Shown here: piece after piece, positions 1-11,332 of the stretch | Numbering within the stretch: position 1 is the first letter of the stretch | Layout: the number at the start of each line of letters is the position of its first letter | Assembly: GCF_932294415.1 (NCBI RefSeq) | Contig: NC_065545.1 | Coordinates: forward strand, 19,162,857-19,226,856 | DNA: 64,000 nucleotides | Source of the DNA: Quercus robur | Taxonomy: Eukaryota > Streptophyta > Magnoliopsida > Fagales > Fagaceae | Direction: 5' to 3' | Notes under the pieces: generated by a model | Told to the model about the DNA's origin: nothing | Seen by the model: only the letters and a program-made list of their open reading frames with translations | The model's database searches: none | Translations under genes and position numbers: made by a program

Positions 1-560
1 TTATTCTTCCCTTAATGGCCCAGCAAGATCATTGGTTCTTGTGTTACATTACTAGCGGGCTCCTGTGTCCCATTTGTTTTCCCTTGGGCTTCCTCAGCCC
101 TTTTCCTAACTTCGCATTACCATGGACTTTTACTGAATTCTTTGGGCTTCCCCAGCCCAATTACGTTATTCCTCATCCTTGAGGTTCATGGGCTTGTCAT
201 CAACCCCTTACTTTCTTTGTTTTCATTACTTTGGGCCTATCGCGGCCCATTCTCACTTTTCCACATCATATACTGCCCATGGTTTGCTTTTTCTCTCTTT
301 CTGGGCTCCTTTAAGCCCATTTACCTCCTCAAGACCCATTTATTTATCTCATGAGCCTGTGATCCATTATTCCTGCTGTTTGGGTTTAATGAGTTTTCTA
401 TCTGTTTGCCAACCCCTTTCTGTCCGTGCTGCCAGGCTTTTCCCTTCCACTTGGGCTTCCGAAAAGGCCATCAACACACATAATGTTAGCTAAGGTCGTT
501 TTCTTCCTTATTTTCTCTCATCATTTCGTCATCTATTTCATCGTCATTCTCAAACATCAT
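1..560. repeat. LTR-like repeat fragment cut by the left edge
   Basis: This pyrimidine-rich stretch has no credible coding frame. It is dotted with short inverted motifs of the form GGGCT-n5-AGCCC: 86-100, 144-158, 233-248 (GGGCC/GGCCC) and 303-318, plus further single GGCCCA or TGGGCT words. Such phased GGGC/GCCC words are common in LTRs of large plant gypsy or copia elements, so this is probably the end of an LTR extending off the left edge. No TG/CA terminus or TSD can be checked, and the right boundary is approximate. Confidence 0.35.
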
Positions 561-888
561 TTTCAATTACTATAATATTTTGATAAATTAATGCTTATTT
601 AACTTAATTAAATTCGATGCTAACATGTACTCTGACTCATTCAATTATCCATCAATAGAAGATACCAAAAAAAATTTAAAATTGAAATATATTTAATTAT
701 CTTGGAGCAATATAAGAACTCCCCCATGTAATTTTTACAAAGTCTACCATTAGATTTCAGAACTTCCTATCCCAAGTGATTATACAATTTACATTAATTT
801 ATTTTTTGAAGGCCAAATGGGCTGCCACAAGAAGGTGTTTTTAACAAATAACAATCTCTGACAATTCTCCATTTGAGGATTCCTTTTT

Positions 889-919
<31 letters not shown>

Positions 920-3576
920 GAATTGTAGCTTCTTGGAAATTTTCACTAAGGACTAAGTTGTCCCTAATTGAATTAACTAACACATGATCTAATTAATTAA
1001 ATAATTGTTTCAGGATTAAGTTAGAGATGTTTCTCACTATATAATATTCAATAACCACTTGCCAATTTAAAAAAAAAAAAAAAAAAAAAAGGTATTTAAC
1101 TTTGACATGGAGCTTTCAAAAAAGAAGAAGAAAACTTTGACATGGAAATTCAATGAACTGTTGTAATACGGTACTGGAATTCCTTGTAATTTATAATGTT
1201 ACCTATCAGCAAAAATTGTTTTTCTTCCCCAATACCCAACAATTCCCCTAGTTAAAACCCAATTGCTTTCACCTTTTTTTTTTTTTTCCCCTTTTCTGCG
1301 ACATTAGAGATAGAGAGAGAGTTGACCCCACAAAACAAATGGTTATAAAGTTGCAACTAAAGTAAGAACATTGAATTTTCATAAAGCAAAGGGTAGAGCC
1401 TCAATTATTCAAAATATTGGGAAGTGTAATTTTCATATATCACGAGGGTGGTTGTCAAACCCATTTTAGTTTGTCTCGAGGTTTGATTGGTCTCTCCTAT
1501 TCATCATAAAGAAACAAATACACCCAATTTGATATCATGGACTATATGTCACAAGGAAACTAGACTCAGTGACCAAGACAATGATTGAAATCTTCTTTGT
1601 TTAAGGCCAATTCTTGGACTCCACTTTAACTTTGGTGCTTCCTATATTGTTTTTGTTATTTGAAAATTGAAAATAATGGTTTAATTTATTTAATCCAAAA
1701 TCTCTTCCTCTCCCACTATGGGGTTTATACTATTATGCTATGATTATCTGGGTGATTTATGCAATATATTTCAACACCAAAATTAGGCAGTTCACTATGT
1801 AGCAAACACATGACAAACATGCCTATTTTGTCTGATTAATTTGAAGCATGGGAAAGCATAATTGAAAGTTGAATCAGCTTGACCACAAAGTGGATTAATG
1901 GTAAGCCAAATGGGTCATGCATACTTTGTTTTTTTCAATAAAATTGTCATCATAGAAAATCTTGGACCAAAATACTTGAGTGATGTCTGCTTCAACATTC
2001 GGTCTTACCTAACATATATAAAGCACAGTTTTTATTATGTAACTTTTTTATGTTTAGGTGATGAGAAAATATTATGAAAGACGATTATAAACAAGCATGT
2101 GATACTTCTTTGCTCAATGGGAGAATCTAATTAATCACCCAATACCTCACATGCAATGAACCAAGTCTGGTGGTGTTTTTGTATTAATTAATCAAGAGTG
2201 ACTTCATCACCCAAGACCACACATTCATTGCATATAGCTTTCTTTCTCCAAATACCCAATAAAAAGTTAACCTAGTGGAGGCAAAGGGAAAACCTAAAGA
2301 CAACATTTTGTGCAACCTAATATAAAACATAAAACATAAAACATAAAATTATATATTATATTAAATTTTTGTTAAAGGGATGCATAACATTAACTATAGT
2401 GTTTTATTAATATAAGGGCCATTACATTTAAATAATGACCATTATATTTTAAATATTGTTGCTGTAGGTAATGCAAGTGATCAATGACTTTGAACCTCTC
2501 TCATCCTTGTGTTTATTTAGGCTAAAACAAGATAAGGAATTCTTATGTCTTTTTCTTTATTAATATGTTATACATTCACCTATAAATCTTGAACATTGAT
2601 CTCACTATTCATTTTACTCTTATAATGGAAGAAGATGTCATCTTGGTTAGAATTCATTAACAAAAGAATTATTATGATTGGTTACCATCATCACCTCTAT
2701 TCTTTATCTAGAATGTTCAAAGTACTACATGAAGAAACATTTTTAGAAGTTAAGCACAAGAAGATTTGATTAGTGAAAATTCAATTAGCTGGGCCATAGA
2801 AGGAAAGCACAAAGGGAATATTCTTCGCTATTCTCCTTTTAAAATTGTCTCCAATTGCCTACCATTTCTCCATTTTTTTAAAATTTTATTTTATAGATAC
2901 AATAGAATTTTAAATTATAGTTTCTACTTCATGATAATCGTTTTAAAATAGATCAAGATACAAATTAGTTTTTTATGAAGACATGATTCGAATCTCATAT
3001 CTTTTATTCAATGACATAAGACTTTACCTACAATTTTCTTTTAGGATCAAATCAAGTTAACAGCTAGAAAATCTAAAATACTACTTTGGGGAAAAAAATA
3101 CAGAGGAAAAAAGAAGAAGAAAGACATATATACATAGGGGGAAAAAGAACAATATGGAGATGTTCTAAAATGCATAGCATATGCTTATATTAACCCATCA
3201 GTCTTTACACATGTCATTTTTTGTTCTTTCTCAGCCTAAAAAAAAAAAAAGACCCATGCATGTCAATTGAAAACACAAAAGAACAACCATCCATATGCGC
3301 CCAATATATATCTCTTTTCATAATTTTATTTTGAATGTGTCAGAATAGTTGTTAAATACTTTAATTTACCTTTTGTTTAAAACCCTTTTAAGTTTTTTTT
3401 TTTTGGATATATGATAGTTTATCAAAATTTATAAAAGTAATTATACTCTGTACAAAAATAAAAATGTTTGAAAATGCAAGTAATTTGAAGATGCTCAAAG
3501 AAATTGAAAATTCAGATACATGCAGCAAATAATATGTCTATCAAGATCTGTCTTCTCAAAAGTTGTTTTTGTTATT
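561..3576. other. Intergenic, AT-rich, no gene recognised
   Basis: No reading frame here looks like a protein. The stretch contains homopolymers (T/G tract at 884-920, A tract near 1069-1090, T tract near 1275) and a short AAACAT tandem near 2325-2345. A B-box-like GATTCGAATCTCA near 2987 may be an old SINE remnant, but no boundaries can be set. Confidence 0.6.
884..920. repeat. Homopolymer junction: T15 followed by G22
   Basis: Fifteen T (884-898) run directly into twenty-two G (899-920). A G run this long is rare in plant DNA and could form a G-quadruplex. It could also be partly an assembly or polymerase artefact, since homopolymers are the least reliable part of an assembly. Confidence 0.9.
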
Positions 3577-3581
3577 CACAA

Positions 3582-4603
3582 TGATAGGCCAAAAACGAAT
3601 TGACCCATTGTGATAAATTAACCAATTAATTTAGTCAAGTGAATTAATTAAGTTAATTAATTATGCAAATGCGTGGTAGCACAAACAAATCACCAATAAA
3701 CTAATTATGCAGCAAAAAATAAATAACACGGAGATTTTTTTACAAATGGAGAAAACCTAACGGCAGAAATCTCACCGGGTAATTTTCAGGTCACTACTCC
3801 CGAAATTCCACTATTATCACAACAAGCGGTTACAAGTAAAGGAATCCCAGTACCTTATACCAACCTACAGTTGAACCCTTACCCCAATACCCAATTGGAC
3901 TTGTTCTGTAGTGACAATTTTCCTTTTCGATGCACGGCTCCTAAGTACATGACTAACCAATGCACGGATTCCAGTACGCGACTTCAATCACCAACTAGAG
4001 AAAGTTGTTGGCTGCAAAGTTCTTTATTCCATCCCAACGATGAAGATCAAGAAGATACTTTGTCACAAAACCCTACGGTGCACATACATAGCAACTTCTT
4101 CACAAGAATGATGAACTAGGGCAAAACTTTGTCTCTGGTTACAAATTGCTTAAACAAACTTTGCTCAACACTTGTGCAACTTGTGTACACTTTGACGGCC
4201 CTTAAAATAATCCTTTTATATGTCTAGAGTTAGAAGAAAAGAAGGCTCAAACACATAATCACGGATTAGAATCAAAACAGAACTGAAATTTTTTTTTATA
4301 AAGCTCGACAAATAGCTGCCTGTCGAGGTGCTGTCAAGCAGCTGTCGAGCCACGGGGCTGGAACAGCTTCTTAAGCTCGATGGATAGCTAGCTGTCGAGA
4401 TTTAATAAACAGCACTTCTTCAGCTTGAATCTTGAACAGACTTGCATGTCTTCAACACTTGATCTTGAAACACAGTTTCTTGAAATATTAAACACATCTT
4501 AGATCTATCCAAATACAGGTAAAGTGCGTTTTGTCAAAAGATAAGCCAATTACATAAAATAGTGACATATGTTCCTAACAAGTGAATCACATATGTCCTA
4601 ACA
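3582..4603. mobile_element. Solo LTR of a plant LTR retrotransposon (1022 bp)
   Basis: The element begins TGATAGG and ends CCTAACA, an imperfect terminal inverted repeat with TG/CA ends. It is flanked by perfect 5-bp direct repeats CACAA (3577-3581 and 4604-4608), the usual LTR-retrotransposon target-site duplication. No PBS, polypurine tract or coding region lies inside. It is therefore best read as a solo LTR left by LTR-LTR recombination. Near the right end, CATATGT followed by TCCTAACA occurs twice. Copia or gypsy origin and orientation were not determined. Confidence 0.8.
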
Positions 4604-4877
4604 CACAATATGCACAAATTAGTTGTTTCATGATAGTTTCTAGTAAAAAAAAATGTTATAAAAATTGAACTCTGTTTTTATATGAATTGTTAAAACTTTC
4701 TAGCTCCATTGCACCTAGAAGCCAGCCTTATAGTATATGAAAATATGCAATGAATATGATGGGATTGATGGCTATTATATAATCTATTTCTTCCTATATA
4801 TATTTAGGAAAAAAGAAAAGGAGAAGAACCCAATTGCTCTAATCTCTTTGTTTCTATAATAAAGAAGAACAAGAAAA

Positions 4878-5052
4878 GTGAATTCGAGTTAACTCAATTA
4901 GTAAAGTTTTGGATGGTCGAATAAGGGATCTAGGGTTCAATTTCTGTCTACACCAAAAGTTGATTGATATCTTTATCTTATGATAAAGAACTATCATTAA
5001 GAACAGATGTAATAGGTTGAAACTCTCTTTAAAAAAAAAAAAAAAAAAAAAA
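4878..5052 (+). mobile_element. tRNA-derived SINE (family 1), plus strand
   Basis: The head resembles a tRNA pol III promoter. The A-box-like TTAACTCAATTAGTAAAG lies at about 4889-4906, and the B-box-like GGGTTCAATTTC is about 45 bp further on. The tail is a 22-base A run ending at 5052. A second copy of the same family, on the opposite strand with a clear TSD, lies at 52588-52751; the two align along their whole length, including the region rich in GATAAAGA. The TSD of this copy is obscured by A-rich flanks, so the start is inferred from alignment with the other copy. Confidence 0.75.
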
Positions 5053-8000
5053 CCTTTGGCACTGGCAATACATCAAATCTAATTTCTTTCTATACTGTCC
5101 TAGCAAAAAAGAAAAGAGAAGGGAAGAGGTTTTTTTTTGGTGCCTACACTGACCCATCTGATCTAAATTTTTGGGTAAGTTAAAAAAAAGACATTATACA
5201 TCAAAAAATCATTTTCCACTTGGTGGAATTGACCCAATTGGCACAAGAGGCCGAAAGCTGTTCCTAGTTGTTGACCTAATGCAGAAAAGGCCAAAACTCA
5301 TAGTGGGCCGCACGTTATTAGAGAGAAAAGAAAAGAAAAAATTAACTCCCAAAAGATACAGATAGCCTATTGAATAAAGAGAGAGAAAGAGCGCATGCTA
5401 ATAGAAAAAGGAAAGAAAGGGAAGCTGAAGACGAAAAAAGAAAAGAAAAGGTGTAGTAAGCAACACGGCAAAGATGTTTGGTATAGTTTGTATGTGTGTG
5501 GCACATGCTTAGCCAAACCTTCATATAAGGACAACATATGCATCCAAATATACAAGCACTAGCGTGCTATTATTTTACTCTTCTTTTTTTTTTTTTTTTT
5601 CTTTTACATCAACTTTGGTTTTATACGTTTTGTCTTTATCTTTTATTGTCAATGTTAATTATATGAAACCAAAAATATTATGAGTCGGCAGTGATGTTTA
5701 TTTCACACTAATTGTTGTATACAATTATTTTTGTGTAAAAAGTGTGTGTACAACAACCCCAAATCACAATTTTGGTGTAAAATATGTATGTACGGTTGTG
5801 TGTAATAATCGGTGTACGCTAATATTTACCCGAGTTTAAGAAAAAGTCACGTAATAATAACTTAAGACACTTTATATTTATGTTGTTACATGTGAACAAT
5901 GATGCTCTCATGGAGACCAAGAAGTTTTTATTAAAAGAAACTACTGGAAACTTTCTCTATAGGTAGGCGTTGGAGTTGTTCTAAGTTTTCAAAGTCTATG
6001 CTTTCTTTGCCTTTATTATCATTACTTTTTTCTTTTGGTATTAGATGGTGCATAGTTGTAAGGTTTATGACAATTTATCATCTTCTGGTTTGGCTGACAT
6101 ATCTAGGGTTTTTGGAGTCTCATGTTTGTAAGAATGATAGCATGTGCTTCACATTGAAAAAAAGAGAGAAGATAGAATAAATAAATAAATAACATATTTT
6201 CATAGGTGTATGAAAGTTAAAATTACGCATAAAACTATCCTAAAATATCGTATCATCTTCTCTAAAAAGTATATATTTTTCTTAATCGAAAATGTCACCC
6301 CTACGAATTAGCTTAGCCAGGAAAATAGACATTGACCATTTTATCCTGGTCAGTGCAAAAGGATTATAAATTCATATATATAAATTTGACTGCTACACTA
6401 AACTTTGAACAATAATGCTCAGTCTCCAATGACCAAGACATTTTGGGGAAGTTGTTTTGTTTTCGTGATCTTAGGGCCTAAGATTGTGAGTGATATTATA
6501 GAATTAGCCTTAGGGCATTCATTTCTTTCAAGAAAGATAGTAAATTTTACCCCATTATGAACTCAAACTTATAACTCTCTATTCATACCATACCATTTAA
6601 TGGTTTTTTTTTTTTTTTTGGTTGCTAAATTCATGGTATTGTTTTATTTTTTATTTTTTATTTTTTTTGAGAAACAAACACACCTTCAGAGAGGGAAAAA
6701 TATTCTAACACAAAGATACACCACAATTTCACTCAAAAGTCATAATAACTTTTAAAGTAATGTGAGACAATTACTCATTTCTTTTTTTTTTAGAAACAAA
6801 CGCACACACAAGGAAGAGGAGAAATGTTTCTAACACAAAATTTGATTTGTGTTAAGATTTTGATTTGTGTACAACTTTAATATAATTTACTTTTTTTCAA
6901 AATACAATTGTATTATGTCATCTTTACGATAAGTTTGAATATCTTGATTTTTTTGATCCGTTAATTTCTTAAACTAAACTAGGACTAAAGACAAAAGACT
7001 CAGTCATATCAAACCCACCTCACTAAACCTCGAAGAAACTTATTAGGAGCAATAAAATTGATGAGAGTCGGAAAGCCACCTTGATAAGGATTTCATTTTC
7101 ATGTATTAAAGAATCTTTGGCTTACTTGTATTGTAATTGTAAAACGTTTTCCCATCAAATAAAAAAATTAAAAAAATGAACGGTCAAGATTAGCTTAAAG
7201 TACAAAAAACCAAAGTACCTAATACTTTTGATTTCTTGTTTGTTTTGTCAAACTTTATCGCACAGCCATCATAGCTTGGACCTTTTCCATCAAACAAAAC
7301 CAACGGCGGAGATCCTTTATTAGGTCCCACATCAATTTTGTTATAAGAAAAATAACCTAATCAATCACACAAACACAAACACAAAACAAAGCAAAGCTCC
7401 AAAACCATAAGACGTGGCAAATCCATATTCCACAATGCAAATCACAGGTGGGTCTTTTTTTTTCTTTTTTTTTTTAAAAGAAGGGTCCCACTAATTGAGT
7501 TTTTGATCATCGTATCAAGTTGTTTCAAGAATAAAAAGACTTTAGAGGGTAGGACCCATGACTTAAAAACGTGAGTTATGTGTCCTTGACAGGTGTCCAT
7601 TACCCACAAGAAGATGGTGATATAGAAACAGTCTCTATAGAATACGACAAAATCCAAAACCCACATTTTTCTTTTCTTTTTTATTTTTATTTTTTTGTGT
7701 TTGGGAAAAAAACAAAATTATTAAAAGGAAAGCTCTCTTCAAGCTCTGACAAAAAACATGCCGTCACGCGCTTTGCGCTAGAGGACAAAACACGTGGTCG
7801 TGGTCGAGTGGCAGGTTTCGTTATTTCCAGAGCATGTGGAGGGTATTTTGGGGAATTGGATAATTGGATAGGCTAAAAGAGAGTTGAGATGGAACCCTTT
7901 GTCGCCACGTGCCTTGGCGTCGGCCGCACGCAGAAAAACTCTTTGTCTGCTTCTTTTGATTATTTTGTTTTTTTCTCTCCAATTTTTTTTTTTCTCTAAA

Positions 8001-8275
8001 TTCGTACGGCCTTTGCCAGAGCAGTTTTTGACTAGTTCCAGAACCTTTTAGAGTAGTTATTTACTTCTCCTAAATTTTTTTTTTTTAATGTATATATTTT
8101 TCTTTGAAATCTAGCTATTAGATATGAAAAATCTTGATTGAAATGTTATAGACAATGACTGTGTCTGTGATAATTGTAACAAAAATTTATTAATTACTAT
8201 TATCTATATCCTTCAATTGTATTGATTGTTCTAACCATGTTAATGTGGTCATTATGTTATCATAGTTATGGTTTG
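5053..8275. other. Intergenic, no gene recognised
   Basis: The stretch is AT-rich with several T and A homopolymers (5584-5600, 6604-6619, 7447-7475). The possible frames at 5171-5365 and 5998-6180 are short and low-complexity and resemble no family I know. The exception in composition is about 7400-8000, described separately as a G-box island. Confidence 0.55.
7411..7911. promoter_or_regulatory. Candidate regulatory island with three ACGT-core motifs
   Basis: Three ACGT-core sites occur within 500 bp: GACGTGGC at 7411 (ABRE-like), a palindromic CACGTG with flanking CACGTGG at 7791-7796, and CCACGTGCC with CACGTG at 7906-7911. The segment 7740-7960 is clearly richer in GC and CpG than its surroundings. 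In plants such sites bind bZIP and bHLH factors (abscisic acid and light responses). The nearest recognised gene downstream, GID1, starts 3.4 kb away, so the target is unknown. It could be a distal element of GID1 or an orphan promoter. Confidence 0.35.
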
Positions 8276-8289
8276 ATAAATTTTTGTGA

Positions 8290-8447
8290 TTTTTTTTTTT
8301 TTTTTTTTAACAAGATAGAATTTTACTTTATCCTAATCTAAGTGTATATATGTGTGAAACTTCCTCCTGGAGACTTGAACCATGGCTCTTGACCCCCACT
8401 CCACAAGTACTTGTGGAGTGACCATCACAACTAGGGTGTGCGGTGGT
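8290..8447 (-). mobile_element. SINE (family 2), minus strand, with 14-bp TSD
   Basis: The 158-bp insertion is flanked by perfect direct repeats ATAAATTTTTGTGA at 8276-8289 and 8448-8461. Its poly(T) end lies on the left, so it reads on the minus strand with a poly(A) tail. The minus-strand head contains an A-box-like GTGATGGTCACTCC and a B-box-like GGTTCAAGTCTCC. The long TSD and A tail indicate target-primed integration by LINE machinery. The head also contains a perfect 24-bp palindrome (8397-8420). It differs in sequence from the SINEs at 4878 and 52588. Confidence 0.85.
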
Positions 8448-8461
8448 ATAAATTTTTGTGA

Positions 8462-10779
8462 GTTAACTCGTCTAAAAATGATATCTTTTTTTTTATATAT
8501 ATTTTTGTTTTAAAATAACATTATTTTTGGGTGGATTAAGATTAACAATGAGATTAATGGACGCTGACAAAAGGGGCACATTAATATTATTGTAATTGTT
8601 GAGGGTATAAATCAATTAAATTACATAATTAGTAGTATTTTAACTTTTTTTTCATAAATTTTACTATATTTATGAATCAAATCTGACCATTCTATTTTAT
8701 GGAAAAAAAAAAAAAAAGGTCTAATAAAAACATCACTATATTACAAGGGTTGATCAAACAAATTCTTGCCTCCCTCCCTCCCTCCTTCCTAAAAATATGT
8801 AGATATGTTAAGTTTTGAAACTATAATATGTTTGCTCTATTATAATTATTCCTTATCATTAAGTCAAAGTATCAATTTTTCTTTTTTAGTGTAAATGGAA
8901 TTTGATTCTAAATTCATTATTCAACAACAAAAAACTTTCTAATATTGATTATGTTTTAAGCTATCCATCAAGGTAGTTTTGATAATAAGTTATCATATTT
9001 TTTGAATTGAATCCAAAAAAAAAAATGATAATCATTTTTATTAGATGTCTAACAAACCTATTTTTGTCCCAATTTAGTACTCTCTCTTTTTTTTTCTTTT
9101 TTAAACCAGAATATAATACTCATTAGTCTAAAGTTCTAAAGAAGTACTAACAAATGGAAAGTGGTCTAAGGTAAAAGTCTTAGTTGAATATCAATCTTTG
9201 AGCTAGTTGTAATGAAGTTTTTAACTAATACTTTTTCCTAAGGGAGAAAAGCACTAAACATCTCTCGTCATTAAGCACAAACTCCTATGATAGTGTACAT
9301 CTTTCTCTCCCCTTATATCTTTTTTATATAAATTTTTAATATAAACTAAAACATAAATCTAACATGAAGCATGAAAAGAAACACTCCCCTCCACAATCAT
9401 TACTTTACATTAAATAAGATCTTTTTCATGATTACTCTCATTTAAATTTACATCCATTACATCAATAATGTTCACTACAAATGTCATTAAAAAAAAAGTG
9501 AAGGATAACTAGAAGAAAAGCAATTAAAAAAAAAAGGTATAGAACTCCAAAAGAAATTATTCTCATCTAATGGAGGCAACTAATTGTGGTTACTTTATTT
9601 AGATATGATCACAATATCTCATATCCACTAAAGAATCAATACTTGAAAGTTGAACGAAACAATCCCTCAAAGAGGAATCTCAAGTGATGAATATAAATGT
9701 GCAAAGAAATTATTCCTATTGTATGCGTCGTTTTTTTTAATATAAAACTTTTTTTTTAAATTAAAAATATCAACTTGTTTTCTTGTAGATTGTAACCATA
9801 TGAAAGTGAGTAAAAAAAAAAAATTGTTTGGCTCAGATGAAAAATTATTAATATTTATTGTAATTTCAAAAAAGTACATGAACACAATTTTTCATTTACA
9901 AATTAGATACTGAATAAGAAATTATTTTCTATTTGTTAGCCCCTTGGAGAATGGGGTGAGAAGAGAAAAGTTACCATTGAAAATGTTTTTCACTTTATTG
10001 TGCGTATTTTCTATTAACCATATAAAAAAGTGTTTGATTCGTTTACATTTTTCATCAAAATAAATATAATAAAATACAAAGAAAGTAAATTTTTGTACAT
10101 TTTTTATTGTAGGTTCTCTAATTAATTTAATTAGCTTAACTAGTAAAGTATCTTGTCGTTGAATAATAGATTTGGATTTCAATCCCTCATTCTCTCTTAA
10201 AACAAAAACCAATTAGCATCTTCTTCTTTTCTTTTTTTAGAAACAAAAACCAATTATCATATTAACTTGATGATGAAAACATTCTTCAAGAAATAGTGCC
10301 CATAAATTAAAATTATATTATATTTATAAAAAAAAATTATATAATTACATTAATTAATGTAATACAAAAAATGTTTTTTTTTTCTTGAGCCCAATAACTA
10401 ATCAATAATTAATAGTCTTAAGGTACATCTCATGCAAATAATGGTTGTATCCTAGGGTGAGACAAAAAAGGGTTGCTTGAAATATTGCATAAATGATAAC
10501 AATAAACAAACAAAAGCCAAACCAGGCCTGCCAATAGCCAACCATGCCCAATTGCCAAGTGCCAACTTTTTCTTTAATTTCCAGATCACACCCCGAAAAA
10601 CAAATAAATAAAATAATAATAAAAAGAGAACAAAGAAAAAGAAAAGAACCGAGTAGAAATTAAACTAGTCCTATAATAAATAAAGAAAACAAAAACACAA
10701 ATAAATAATAAATAAATAAAACATATAGAATAAGAAATGGTAGGACCCAATGAACAGTTTAATTCGGCCGCCCGCTTTG
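8462..10779. other. Intergenic upstream of GID1, no gene recognised
   Basis: Very AT-rich DNA with simple repeats, for example a (CCCT)n stretch near 8769-8787 and A/T tracts. A SINE-like remnant lies at about 10118-10205. It has an A-box-like TTAGCTTAACTAGTAAAG and a B-box-like GGATTTCAATCCC, but no tail or TSD could be set. Short frames on either strand are low-complexity and not credible. Confidence 0.55.
10118..10205 (+). mobile_element. Possible degenerate SINE remnant
   Basis: It carries A-box-like and B-box-like words at roughly the spacing seen in the family 1 SINE (4878-5052), followed by an A-rich stretch. No duplicated flank was found, so this is tentative. Confidence 0.3.
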
Positions 10780-11332
10780 TCGTCTCTGTCGTCTCCGTCC
10801 ATCACCGTCGTTCCTTTGCGTTTGACTCTCTCTCTCTCTCTCTCTGCGTGTCTCTCTTATCTTTCTCACCCATCTCTTTCTTTCTCTTGAGAGAGAGTGT
10901 ATGTGTGTGTGTAATTGTGTGTATATGTACTTTTCATTTTCTCTCTATCCTTTTCTTTTCTATCATCTTTCATTTCTCTCTCTTTCTCTGTTGTCTCTCT
11001 GAACGCTTTCTGTTCCCTGTTCTTAATATCTCAGAAAAACAAGTGTCTCTTCTCATCATATTTCAGCATAAACCCAAAAACGAGGAATCTATCAGTGTCC
11101 TCCAAACGCCAAAGCCACCAATGAAAACAACACACACCCTTTATTATTAGTCTTTCATTACCTTCTTCTTTTCTCTACTCTCACCTCACCTCACCTCACC
11201 TCACCTCTCACTTCTTCTGAACAAAAAAAAAACCTTTGTTTTTGGTTATGAAAAATTAAAGGGCTTGTTGGGTTTTTTTTTTAGACTCTTAGAGCTTCTT
11301 GTTGGTTTTGGTTTTGAATCTTTTGGAGTGTC
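10780..11332 (+). promoter_or_regulatory. GID1 5' leader and core promoter region
   Basis: This region immediately precedes the GID1 start codon. It is strongly pyrimidine-rich: a (CT)10 tract at about 10826-10845, many TCTCTC blocks to about 11000, and five CTCAC pentamers near 11180-11208. Long CT-rich leaders are common in plant regulatory genes. A frame at 10737-11150 exists only because of this low-complexity composition and is not credible as a protein, though it would act as an upstream reading frame if transcribed. The transcription start is not identifiable by eye. Confidence 0.5.

Noticed and set aside
4889-4935. A tRNA gene at the SINE head
   Set aside because: A- and B-box words are present, but no complete cloverleaf or acceptor stem could be drawn, and the sequence continues into a SINE body with a poly(A) tail.
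7571-7876. A 101-codon frame near the G-box island
   Set aside because: It runs through a T-rich low-complexity core and lacks any family resemblance; the GC-rich part reads better as regulatory or intergenic DNA.
10737-11150. A 137-codon open frame upstream of GID1
   Set aside because: It is produced by CT-rich low-complexity leader sequence, has no family resemblance and overlaps the likely 5' UTR.
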